From: PVC group bacterium
GTDB lineage: Bacteria > Verrucomicrobiota > Kiritimatiellia > CAIKKV01 > PXCX01
Direction: 5' to 3'
Assembly: GCA_003565195.1 (NCBI GenBank)
Contig: PXCX01000178.1
Location: 1-5,717 of the forward strand
DNA: 5,717 bases
Positions within the stretch are counted from its first letter, which is position 1, and each line of letters starts with the position of its first letter. This document shows positions 1-5,717 of the stretch, in pieces. Position numbers and translations under genes: made by a program. The notes beneath the pieces are model-generated. The model saw only the letters and a list, made by a program, of their open reading frames with translations, ran no database searches and was not told the DNA's origin.

Positions 1-23
1 ATGCATTGACGCAGCTCGATCGT

Positions 24-30
24 GAGAGGG
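24..30 (+). promoter_or_regulatory. Shine-Dalgarno site of the TPR gene
   Basis: GAGAGGG lies 8 bases upstream of the ATG at 39. This good spacing and purine run favour 39 as the start over the in-frame TTG at 6, which has no visible upstream context because the window begins there. Confidence 0.7.
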
Positions 31-38
31 ACCGGCGT

Positions 39-911
39 ATGCCGCAGGATGATTCAGCGTTCGCACCATCCGATAACGGGCCGCGTTCACCCTACGAGTC
101 AAGTTCGCCCCGGCAGATGAATCGGGCCAACGCCGCTATTCATCGCGGCGACCTGGATGAAGCCTATATTCACTTGCAAACCGCCATCCGTAATGACGAG
201 AACGATGCCCACGCGCTGTGGGTGATGGGCGAATTTACGGAAGAACATTTGCGGGTCCCGGAACGAGCAGCGCGGGTTTGGCGCGATTTTATCAATCGTT
301 TTCCAGAGGATCCGCGCGTGGCTGAAGCGCGTCAACGTTTGCGCTACCTGACGGCGACCGATGCCCCCGATACACTGCGTTTCCCAAGCCAGGACGATAC
401 CGGAACCCTGCGTTTGGAATTCAACCGCGAGCCGCGGCGCAATCCGGAGGGCGCACGCCGGGAATTTCAACGCGGAATTCAGTATCAGGCGACCGGCGAT
501 TGGGAACGCGCGATTTTCCATTTTAGGCGTGCCATCGAAAAGGACGATTCGTTGATCAATGCCTTTATCCAGTTGGCGCGAGCCTACGAACATAGCGCGG
601 AATTGCAACTGGCCGCCGATGCCTGTCGGTATGCTTTGATGTTGCGTCCCAATCTGACGGCGACCCGCTTGCAGTTCGCCCGGATTCTGCTTCGCAAAGG
701 CTTTCGGCCCCAGGCTATAGCTCAATTGGAAACCGTGTTGCGTCAGGATCCGGATCAGGCCGAAGCGCACCTGTTAACCGGGATGTTGTTGCGAACCGAT
801 CCTGAACAGCGTGAACAGGCGCGTTACCATCTGGAACGCTATCTGGCGTTGAGACCGGATGGCGAGCATGCCGATCGGATACGCAACGGGTTGAATCGGG
901 GAGGGGATTGA
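39..911 (+). CDS. Tetratricopeptide-repeat (TPR) protein
   Basis: A 290-residue soluble protein, probably a cytoplasmic protein-protein interaction scaffold; its partner is unknown. No signal peptide or membrane segment is seen. After a polar N-terminus (1-25) comes one clear TPR (about 26-59, with the GDLDEAYIHL pattern) and a weaker helical pair (60-103). A Pro/Asp-rich linker (about 105-138) follows, then a second array of about four TPRs (about 140-276); ATGDWERAIFHFRRAI at 151-166 and FRPQAIAQLETVL at 222-234 fit the consensus W/G/A/Y spacing. ATG at 39 is chosen for its Shine-Dalgarno sequence; a TTG at 6 would add 11 residues. One base separates its stop from the GTG of the CvpA gene, so the two are probably co-transcribed and translationally coupled. 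TPR arrays are too general to assign a specific role; position upstream of cvpA and dnaG does not prove a link to replication. Confidence 0.9.
   Translation: MPQDDSAFAPSDNGPRSPYESSSPRQMNRANAAIHRGDLDEAYIHLQTAIRNDENDAHALWVMGEFTEEHLRVPERAARVWRDFINRFPEDPRVAEARQRLRYLTATDAPDTLRFPSQDDTGTLRLEFNREPRRNPEGARREFQRGIQYQATGDWERAIFHFRRAIEKDDSLINAFIQLARAYEHSAELQLAADACRYALMLRPNLTATRLQFARILLRKGFRPQAIAQLETVLRQDPDQAEAHLLTGMLLRTDPEQREQARYHLERYLALRPDGEHADRIRNGLNRGGD
901..906 (+). promoter_or_regulatory. Shine-Dalgarno site deciding the cvpA GTG start
   Basis: GAGGGG sits 6 bases before the GTG at 913 and lies inside the last codons of the TPR gene. It supports a GTG start for the CvpA-family gene. The nearby ATG at 918 is out of frame and cannot be used. 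Confidence 0.7.
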
Positions 912-912
912 C

Positions 913-1503
913 GTGGAATGGCAAGCCACTGTCGCGGCGCCTGATTATAACCTGATTGATATCGTCGCGCTGGGAATTGTGCTTGTCTGTGCCCTGATCG
1001 GTTGGCGACGAGGATTATCCGGCGAATTATCGAGGTTTGCAACCATTCTGCTGGCACTGGTGCTGGCCTTGCGCGTACGCGAACCGCTGGGTCATATGAT
1101 CGGCGGCTTCACGCGGCTGGAAACCCCGGCGGATATCGCGTTGGCGTTTACCCTGGTTGTGATAGTTGCCTTGATAGGATTGTCGATCCTGCGCCGCTTG
1201 CTGGAACGGATCATGCAGATCACATTCACGCCCGGCCTCGAAAAAACCGGCGGCCTGGCGGCCGGCTTGCTGCGCGGCCTGCTGGGTGTCGCCACGGTGT
1301 TTGTCCTTATGAACCTTTGGCCGCATGACTATCTCAATCGCACGTTCGGTGAATCCTCGCTGGGGGGACGTACCATCCAGCGCCTGATGCCCAGAATACG
1401 CGAAGGACTGGAACAACATAACGACAAATGGATTACGGCGCCGGATGCCGAAGATGAGATTGACGACGAAAGTAACCAACAACCTTCAACCGTTGAACCG
1501 TGA
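913..1503 (+). CDS. CvpA family inner-membrane protein
   Basis: A 196-residue integral membrane protein of the CvpA/colicin V production family. Four hydrophobic helices are visible at about 16-33, 42-57, 75-94 and 113-135. The first is preceded by DYNLIDIV and followed by IGWRRGLSGELSR (29-41), the characteristic opening of the family, where a DxxxL/I-rich helix runs into a G-x-x-x-G turn. The C-terminal part (about 136-196) is soluble, with an acidic stretch at 178-186 and a low-complexity end. In E. coli CvpA is needed for colicin V export and affects envelope integrity; the molecular function is not settled, so the name is only a family label. Start is GTG with a strong Shine-Dalgarno sequence. 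The final residues PSTVEP and the stop codon are encoded by a short tandem repeat that continues to the dnaG start, so the extreme C-terminus is probably not conserved. Confidence 0.9.
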   Translation: MEWQATVAAPDYNLIDIVALGIVLVCALIGWRRGLSGELSRFATILLALVLALRVREPLGHMIGGFTRLETPADIALAFTLVVIVALIGLSILRRLLERIMQITFTPGLEKTGGLAAGLLRGLLGVATVFVLMNLWPHDYLNRTFGESSLGGRTIQRLMPRIREGLEQHNDKWITAPDAEDEIDDESNQQPSTVEP

Positions 1504-1523
1504 AACCGCTGAACCGCTGAATC
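1474..1523 (+). repeat. Degenerate 7-8 bp tandem repeat across the cvpA stop and cvpA-dnaG gap
   Basis: AACC recurs at 1474, 1481, 1488, 1496, 1504 and 1512, with a diverged AATC at 1520, giving periods of 7, 7, 8, 8, 8 and 8. Units read AACCAAC, AACCTTC, AACCGTTG, AACCGTGA, AACCGCTG, AACCGCTG. The array encodes the last CvpA residues, supplies its stop codon (1501-1503) and occupies the whole 20-base gap before the dnaG ATG at 1524. It probably arose by slippage or insertion of a dispersed short repeat; a regulatory role is not shown. Confidence 0.75.
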
Positions 1524-3353
1524 ATGGCACGTATGGTACCCAAAATTACCGTCGAGGAAATCCGGTCGCGCTCTGATATCGTGGACGTAATCGGGCGTTA
1601 TCTGCACCTGGAGCGCGCCGGCGCCAATTTCCGGGCGCGTTGCCCGTTTCATAAAGAAAAAACGCCGTCGTTTAATGTCAGCCCAGCACGGCAGGGATTT
1701 CATTGCTTCGGGTGCGGCAAAGGCGGCGATGTTTTCCGGTTTCTGATGGAATACGAAAACGTGGATTTTCCCACCGCTCTCCGTATGCTGGCCGATTGGG
1801 CCGGGATTGCATTGCCGACGGATAAACCGACAGACGCGGAGCGAACCGGGCCGCGTAAAGATGTACTGTTCCGGTTGCACGACGAACTAGCGCGCTGGTA
1901 TCACCAAAACTTAACGCGCCGGCCCGAGTCGCAGGCCGCCCGCGATTATTTGGCCGGCCGCGATCTCCATGCCGATACCGCCGCCGAGTTCATGATCGGT
2001 TACGCGGATCAGGGCTGGGATACGGTCTTGCAATGGGGCGCCCAACGGAAGTTTTCTCTTGACGTAATGGTCGCTGCCGGCGTGGTGGTGTGCCACGATA
2101 AAAACAAGCGCGTTTATGACCGGTTCCGCGACCGGATTATGTTCCCGATACGCGATGAACAGCAACGCGTTATTGGATTCAGCGGGCGTGCCTTGCATGA
2201 AACCGAAAAAAACGCCAAGTATGTGAATAGTCCGGAAACGATTTTGTTTCAAAAAAAACGGGTGCTTTTCGGTCTGGATCGGGCGCGACGCGCGATAGTC
2301 GAGGAGCGCGAAGCGTTGATTTGCGAAGGCCAACTCGATGTCATCCGATGTCAGCTTGCCGGTTTCAAGACCGCCGTGGCCGCCCAGGGTACGGCGGTCA
2401 GCGAGGAACACGCATTGAAGCTGGCGCGCTTCGCCGATGGCGTGCTGCTGGTGTTCGATGCCGATGAGGCTGGCCAGACGGCGGCATATAAAACGGCGAT
2501 TACATGCTTGCAAAGCGGGTTGGCGGTGCGGATTGTGACCCTGCCCGCCGGCGAGGATCCAGATTCGATTATCCGCAAAAAAGGACCGGAAACGTTCCGC
2601 AACCTGTTGACAAAGGCTGAAGATGCGCTTGATTTTCGTCTGAACTACCTGCTGCAGCGTGAAAATCCGGCCACTGAAATTGGGATGCGCGCCATAACAC
2701 GGGGGCTTGCCGATCTGATCAACGCCGCCCGTGATCCTTTGCAGCGTGAGCGGATGGTGCAGCATGCGGCGCAGCGCCTGGTGATCGATCCCGCGGTTTT
2801 GCATCGCGTGTTCCGACCGCCGGACTCACGGTATTCGCGCGCAACCGGGAATGCCGAAAACCCTGAATCAGATGGTGAAACAGTCCAGCGGCCGGCCGAG
2901 GAGTGGGCGCTTGTCGCGCATTTGGCGGCGGCTCCCGAATTGAGCGACTTGGTGCGAAACCATTTGCCGCCGCAACGCTTGCGCGATCCCGGCTGCCGCC
3001 ACGCCTTGGAAATCCTGTTGGCCGCCGCCCAATGCGGTGAATCGGATATCCTGGGATACTGCGCGCAATATGATTCCGATTCCGGAGAAGTACAAAAACT
3101 GCTGGCCGCTGCCATGATGGCACCCTCGAAATTGGTTGGCCGCGAGTTCGGTCACGAGGATGCCGTCAAAGATCTGATTCTTAAAATCTGGCGCGAAAAT
3201 TTACGCCGCCGTTTAAGCGCCTTAATGCGTGGCGGACGCAAAGATCATGACGGACGGTTCCGCATGGAATGCGTGCAACTGCGTACCGATATCAAGCGTC
3301 TCGACCGTTGGGAATCCGGGATTGCGATTATCGATATGCTGGTTAACGAGTGA
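1524..3353 (+). CDS. dnaG: DNA primase DnaG
   Basis: Synthesises the short RNA primers for chromosomal replication at the fork, working with the replicative helicase. The protein has 609 residues, normal for bacterial primases. The N-terminal CHC2 zinc domain shows C40, H43, C61 and C64 within CPFHKEKTPSF and FHCFGCGKGGD. The RNA-polymerase (basic) domain includes RFRDRIMFPIRDEQQRVIGF (200-219) and YVNSPETILFQKKRVLFGLD (233-252). The Toprim domain has E268 and D272 in CEGQLD, and D312 and D314 in FDADEAG, the expected metal ligands, followed by PAGEDPDS (341-348). The C-terminal part (about 455-609) is divergent, as usual for the helicase-binding domain. All key residues are intact. ATG at 1524 is the first possible start after an in-frame TGA at 1518; ATG at 1533 (MVPKIT) is an alternative, closer to the family N-terminus. 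Neither has a Shine-Dalgarno sequence, suggesting weak or coupled translation after cvpA. No rpoD follows; a convergent gene ends 19 bases on. Confidence 0.98.
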   Translation: MARMVPKITVEEIRSRSDIVDVIGRYLHLERAGANFRARCPFHKEKTPSFNVSPARQGFHCFGCGKGGDVFRFLMEYENVDFPTALRMLADWAGIALPTDKPTDAERTGPRKDVLFRLHDELARWYHQNLTRRPESQAARDYLAGRDLHADTAAEFMIGYADQGWDTVLQWGAQRKFSLDVMVAAGVVVCHDKNKRVYDRFRDRIMFPIRDEQQRVIGFSGRALHETEKNAKYVNSPETILFQKKRVLFGLDRARRAIVEEREALICEGQLDVIRCQLAGFKTAVAAQGTAVSEEHALKLARFADGVLLVFDADEAGQTAAYKTAITCLQSGLAVRIVTLPAGEDPDSIIRKKGPETFRNLLTKAEDALDFRLNYLLQRENPATEIGMRAITRGLADLINAARDPLQRERMVQHAAQRLVIDPAVLHRVFRPPDSRYSRATGNAENPESDGETVQRPAEEWALVAHLAAAPELSDLVRNHLPPQRLRDPGCRHALEILLAAAQCGESDILGYCAQYDSDSGEVQKLLAAAMMAPSKLVGREFGHEDAVKDLILKIWRENLRRRLSALMRGGRKDHDGRFRMECVQLRTDIKRLDRWESGIAIIDMLVNE

Positions 3354-3372
3354 TTAGCTCCGCTATGTTTGG

Positions 3373-4101
3373 CTATTCGTCCGCCTGAATCGCATCGAAC
3401 ATCGCTTGATCCGCCGTGAACGCTTCGGCTTCCTCGCCGATCCGGATAATGGCGACCTTCTCGATGGTGTCGCCCTGACGGATTGCGTCGACGACATCCT
3501 GTCCTTCAATCACCTGCCCAAAAACGGTATGTTTGCCATCCAGCCATGGGGTGGCTTTGTGCGTGATATAAAACTGGCTGCCGTTGGTGTGCGGGCCGGC
3601 ATTGGCCATCGCCAGAACCCCCGCATTATCGTGGCGCAACGTCGCCACGATTTCGTTCCGGAATTGATAACCCGGATCGCCGGTGCCGTTCCCGCGCGGA
3701 CAACCGCCCTGAATCATGAAATCGGGGATCACACGATGAAAAGTCAGTCCGTCGTAGTAAGGTTTGCCGGACCGGACCCGCGTATCAAGACGGCCTTCAG
3801 CCAGACCAGCGAAATTGCAAACCGTGAGCGGTGTCTTCTCAAACTCAAGTCGGCATGTGATCACGCCCCGGGTTGTCTCGATACGAGCATACATCCCCTC
3901 CGGCAGTTCGTTTACTTGTGGTTTCATCGCTTCCTTTTCGTGGTCGGCTGGTGCTGTTTTCTGATCGGCGACAGCGTTAACCATCGCTTCTTTTGCCTCG
4001 TTTTCGGACGTTTTTCGAACCGGATCATCGGCGTGCAAAAGACCGACTGAAAACACCAATGTCCATAAGACCGGGGCCAATATTTTCGTTTTGCATCGCA
4101 T
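3373..4101 (-). CDS. Secreted cyclophilin-type peptidyl-prolyl cis-trans isomerase
   Basis: Catalyses cis-trans isomerisation of X-Pro bonds to aid protein folding outside the cytoplasm. The 242-residue protein starts with a Sec signal peptide: basic MRCKTK, a hydrophobic core (about 8-22), and a probable cleavage after LHA at 24. There is no lipobox cysteine. A charged Lys/Glu/Ala linker (about 27-66) leads to a single cyclophilin domain (about 70-223). Active-site residues are all present: FHR (R123), PDFMIQGG (F128, M129, Q131), NGSQFYIT (Q176, F177) and PWLDGKHTVFG (W186, L187, H191). W186 corresponds to the Trp121 of human cyclophilin A that favours cyclosporin binding; the E. coli enzymes have Phe there. 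A short acidic/Ala tail follows the domain. A sigma70-like promoter in the 60-base gap after recO suggests its own transcription. The start is supported by the signal peptide; the upstream purines (AAAGAAAGCGGAA) give only a modest ribosome site. Confidence 0.95.
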   Translation of the reverse strand: MRCKTKILAPVLWTLVFSVGLLHADDPVRKTSENEAKEAMVNAVADQKTAPADHEKEAMKPQVNELPEGMYARIETTRGVITCRLEFEKTPLTVCNFAGLAEGRLDTRVRSGKPYYDGLTFHRVIPDFMIQGGCPRGNGTGDPGYQFRNEIVATLRHDNAGVLAMANAGPHTNGSQFYITHKATPWLDGKHTVFGQVIEGQDVVDAIRQGDTIEKVAIIRIGEEAEAFTADQAMFDAIQADE

Positions 4102-4132
4102 AATACGTTCCGCTTTCTTTGCTGCTGTAAAA

Positions 4133-4154
4133 CAACAATAATATCAGGTTGTTG
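4133..4154. repeat. Small inverted repeat overlapping the isomerase promoter
   Basis: CAACAA (4133-4138) and TTGTTG (4149-4154) can form a 6-bp stem with a 10-base loop. Read on the minus strand the second arm continues into TTTT, so it could be a weak terminator for recO. It also straddles the -10 box of the predicted isomerase promoter, so an operator is possible. The stem is short and AT-rich, and chance is a real alternative. Confidence 0.3.
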
Positions 4155-4165
4155 ACAATTTTCAA
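4138..4165 (-). promoter_or_regulatory. Predicted sigma70-type promoter of the isomerase gene
   Basis: On the minus strand TTGAAA (4165-4160) is followed by a 16-base spacer and TATTAT (4143-4138), with TG one base before the -10 box (extended -10). Each hexamer matches the consensus at five of six bases. Transcription would begin near 4131, giving a leader of about 30 bases before the ATG at 4101. The -35 box includes the TGA stop of recO. Assignment is from consensus only. Confidence 0.55.
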
Positions 4166-4947
4166 GTCCAATCGGCAGTCCGGTCCGCGTAGCGTAAGGC
4201 CAATCCGCGACCGGGATATAAGGCGTCGAGATGATGACGTAGAAAACCGCCGATTAGTTTCTCCAGCGGTCCGACTTGCGCGAGTCTTGCCACGGCGCGG
4301 CCCGCGCGGGATGGCTCCAATGTGTTCTGCCAGTGCAAAAGCAGTGCCAGGACGCCGGGTTGAACCGGCAGCCCGTCCGGGATGGGCCGCGATCGGCAGG
4401 CAACGCAGACCAGTCCGCCGGCGCTTGCTGAAAACAGGGGCTGTCCGGCGGTTGCCTTAATTGTATTGCCGCAACGAGTGCAGTTGCTCAGATTGGGGGT
4501 CAACCCCATTTCGGATAAAACACGTAATTCGAACCAGAAAATCAGTGAGCGCCGGTTGATGCCGTTTGCCAAGCCGTCAAGCAGGGCGTCCAGAAGCCGG
4601 AATAATGAGGGATGCGGTGCGAGCCCGGGACAGGTTCGCAGAATTAGCAGGGTTGCATAGGATGCGCACAACATGGCGCGCCAATCATTGCGTAAATAAA
4701 TACGCGTTTTCATGGGAGTGCATTCCTTGAGTATCGCCAGCCGCCGCCGGTCGCGGCCGGGATAATATAGAATCTCACAAGTATAGAATAAATCCGCCTG
4801 CCCCAAAAAAATACTGCGTCGTCGTTGCGCGCCTTTGGCCAGAGTTGCCATCCGGCCATGCCGCGCGCTGAACCAGGTTAGCACGCTGGATGTATCCGAA
4901 AACGGGGTGACGCGCAGGGTAATGGCCAGATCGCGCTCAATGTTCAT
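4162..4947 (-). CDS. recO: DNA repair protein RecO
   Basis: RecO works with RecR (and RecF) to displace SSB and load RecA on single-stranded gaps, and it anneals complementary strands. The 261-residue protein begins MNIERDLAITLRV, with the N-terminal OB-fold over about 1-80: PFSDTSSVLTWFSARHGRMA (15-34), then AKGAQRRRS and GQADLFYTCEILYY. A helical domain follows, carrying a four-cysteine zinc site: C156 and C159 in NCTRCG, C181 and C184 in LVCVAC. This C4 site occurs in many RecO proteins, such as that of Deinococcus, but is lost in E. coli. The C-terminus has EKLIGGFLRHHLDAL, typical of the family. The ATG at 4947 is chosen because family homology begins there; an in-frame ATG at 5028 would add 27 unrelated residues that overlap the upstream gene. 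The start overlaps the end of the DUF502 gene by 11 bases without a good Shine-Dalgarno sequence, so translation is probably coupled. Confidence 0.94.
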   Translation of the reverse strand: MNIERDLAITLRVTPFSDTSSVLTWFSARHGRMATLAKGAQRRRSIFLGQADLFYTCEILYYPGRDRRRLAILKECTPMKTRIYLRNDWRAMLCASYATLLILRTCPGLAPHPSLFRLLDALLDGLANGINRRSLIFWFELRVLSEMGLTPNLSNCTRCGNTIKATAGQPLFSASAGGLVCVACRSRPIPDGLPVQPGVLALLLHWQNTLEPSRAGRAVARLAQVGPLEKLIGGFLRHHLDALYPGRGLALRYADRTADWT

Positions 4948-5659
4948 TGTGCGAGCCGGTCTCGTTACCGTGTTCCATACGCAACCATTCGTCGATACGG
5001 TCAAGCAGTGTGGTGCGCGTGCCGTCATCGTGACGCACCACGGCGCCGGCCGACATCAGGAAGGTGAGCGCGTCGGGGATCGGCATGTCGATCGGATGGA
5101 GCTCGGAGCGTGGTGCAAAAATCAAAACTCCCGAGGTGGGGTTTGGGGTGGTCGGAACAAAGAGCGATACCCAGGTTTCGTCCGGCTCGCTGCCAGTGGC
5201 CGTACGCGCCATGCCGGGCGGCAAAACCGCCGTGACGAAACCGATCGAGTAAATGCCGCGACGCGGATATTCAAGCAACACCACTTCCTTGAACAGAGTT
5301 TTGCGCTGACTGAACAGCGCCTCAAGAATCCGGCTGGCAGGCATGTAGATGTCTTTGATGACCGGAATCCGGACAAGTAACCAGTCGCTTAGACGGTATA
5401 AACGGCGCCCGAGCAGGTTGCGTCCCAGAATCCCCGCCAAATAAAGCAGGAACAAGGTTACCAGTAGCACCACCATCCTTTGCAGGTATGCCGGTTGGAT
5501 GCGTTCCAGCAACGGAATCAGTAAGTTCGGCCACCAGCCGGTGGCCAGCCGGAAAAGGAAGTTGAATACCACAATAGTCGCCGCAATCGGGGTCACCAAT
5601 AGCAGTCCGACCAGGATATTGACCCGAATTGAACGTATTAAAGAGGTTCCGTGTTTCAT
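4937..5659 (-). CDS. DUF502 family membrane protein
   Basis: A 240-residue inner-membrane protein of the DUF502 family, function unknown; plant relatives are the COV (continuous vascular ring) proteins. Two hydrophobic helices (about 14-36 and 60-80) form a membrane anchor, followed by a soluble domain. Family landmarks are visible: the TPIAAT start of the first helix (23-28), RIPVIKDIY (97-105), VSLFVPTTPNPTSGVLIFAP (164-183) and the late FLMSAGAV segment (200-207). The C-terminus is a polar, charged tail. ATG at 5659 is preferred: it makes a 4-base ATGA overlap with the upstream reading frame and lies downstream of GGAGG, although at a long spacing of 13 bases. A GTG at 5692 would add 11 residues (MRIADGGPHKT) that do not look like the family N-terminus. 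The 3' end overlaps recO by 11 bases, implying co-expression with repair protein RecO; a functional link is not established. Confidence 0.92.
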   Translation of the reverse strand: MKHGTSLIRSIRVNILVGLLLVTPIAATIVVFNFLFRLATGWWPNLLIPLLERIQPAYLQRMVVLLVTLFLLYLAGILGRNLLGRRLYRLSDWLLVRIPVIKDIYMPASRILEALFSQRKTLFKEVVLLEYPRRGIYSIGFVTAVLPPGMARTATGSEPDETWVSLFVPTTPNPTSGVLIFAPRSELHPIDMPIPDALTFLMSAGAVVRHDDGTRTTLLDRIDEWLRMEHGNETGSHNEH

Positions 5660-5717
5660 GGTTTTATGAGGTCCTCCGTCAGCAATCCGCACCCGGCCGC
5701 CTCACGCAGCCAGCGCA
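5656..5717 (-). CDS. 3' end of an unidentified upstream gene (partial)
   Basis: An open frame enters from the right edge of the window and encodes 19 residues ending GLLTEDLIKP before a TGA at 5658-5656. The TGA overlaps the DUF502 ATG as ATGA, the usual arrangement of coupled genes. The other two minus frames contain stops here (TGA at 5704-5702 and 5680-5678), so this is the best candidate for the upstream gene. The piece is too short to name a family. Confidence 0.5.
   Translation of the reverse strand, partial: RWLREAAGCGLLTEDLIKP
5673..5677 (-). promoter_or_regulatory. Shine-Dalgarno-like GGAGG before the DUF502 start
   Basis: GGAGG on the minus strand lies 13 bases before the ATG at 5659, longer than the usual 5-9 but workable, especially with a ribosome terminating at the ATGA overlap. 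It lies within the short palindrome GAGG-A-CCTC (5668-5676), which could pair on itself. Confidence 0.45.

Noticed and set aside
99..770. Long open frame on the minus strand opposite the TPR gene
   Set aside because: It is antisense to a clearly recognisable TPR gene, its protein has no recognisable family pattern, and long antisense frames are expected in GC-rich coding DNA.
2206..2258. A7 (2206-2212) and A8 (2251-2258) runs in dnaG as programmed frameshift sites
   Set aside because: They encode ordinary Lys codons in conserved primase segments, the full-length frame is intact, and no stimulatory structure or useful alternative product is evident.
2577..2584. A6GG run in dnaG as a slippery heptamer
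   Set aside because: The codon phase is AAA-AAA-GGA, not the A-AAA-AAG phase needed for tandem -1 slippage.
1911..2804. 297-codon open frame antisense to dnaG
   Set aside because: It overlaps the conserved Toprim and polymerase domains of dnaG and its translation shows no family motifs; it is a shadow frame.
3406..4050. 214-codon plus-strand frame opposite the isomerase gene
   Set aside because: The minus-strand frame has a signal peptide and all cyclophilin active-site residues; the plus-strand translation shows nothing recognisable.
4948..5028. Upstream extension of RecO to an ATG at 5028
   Set aside because: The added 27 residues lie wholly within the DUF502 coding region in another frame and do not resemble a RecO N-terminus; MNIERDLAITLRV at 4947 does.
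5660..5692. Longer DUF502 start at a GTG (5692)
   Set aside because: Its 11 extra residues come from sequence that already reads as the end of the upstream gene and contains the GGAGG site; the ATG at 5659 with an ATGA overlap is more natural. Not fully excluded.

Overview
The window is ordinary, dense bacterial chromosome: six complete protein genes plus the last 19 codons of a seventh, with no gap longer than about 60 bases. Genes lie in two blocks that converge. There are no tRNA, rRNA, CRISPR, transposon or phage signatures. Base composition is moderately GC-rich and looks even by eye.

Plus-strand block (39-3353): a soluble tetratricopeptide-repeat protein, a CvpA-family inner-membrane protein and DNA primase (dnaG). 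The genes lie 1 and 20 bases apart, so they are probably one operon. A degenerate 7-8 base tandem repeat (AACCGCTG-like, about six copies) spans the cvpA stop codon and fills the gap up to the dnaG start, leaving dnaG without a visible Shine-Dalgarno sequence.

Minus-strand block (5717 down to 3373): the tail of an unidentified gene, a DUF502 membrane protein, recO, and a secreted cyclophilin-type peptidyl-prolyl isomerase. The first three are tightly coupled by a 4-base ATGA overlap and an 11-base overlap. The isomerase follows recO after 60 bases, which contain a good sigma70-type promoter (TTGAAA, 16-base spacer, TG-A-TATTAT) whose -35 box lies on the recO stop codon. The isomerase can therefore probably be expressed on its own. 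The two blocks converge with only 19 bases between dnaG and the isomerase and no clear terminator hairpin.

Functionally this is housekeeping: replication priming (DnaG), RecA loading and gap repair (RecO), envelope proteins (CvpA, DUF502) and periplasmic protein folding (isomerase). The signal peptide and the paired membrane proteins suit a diderm bacterium. The phylum cannot be fixed from this stretch; the tandem heptamer/octamer repeat and the TPR-CvpA-dnaG order would fit a PVC-group lineage such as Kiritimatiellota or Lentisphaerota, but this is a guess from general impression. I found no evidence of a new biological system. The points most worth checking are the repeat between cvpA and dnaG, the uncharacterised DUF502-RecO pairing, the promoter embedded in the recO end, and a tryptophan-type active site in an exported cyclophilin.
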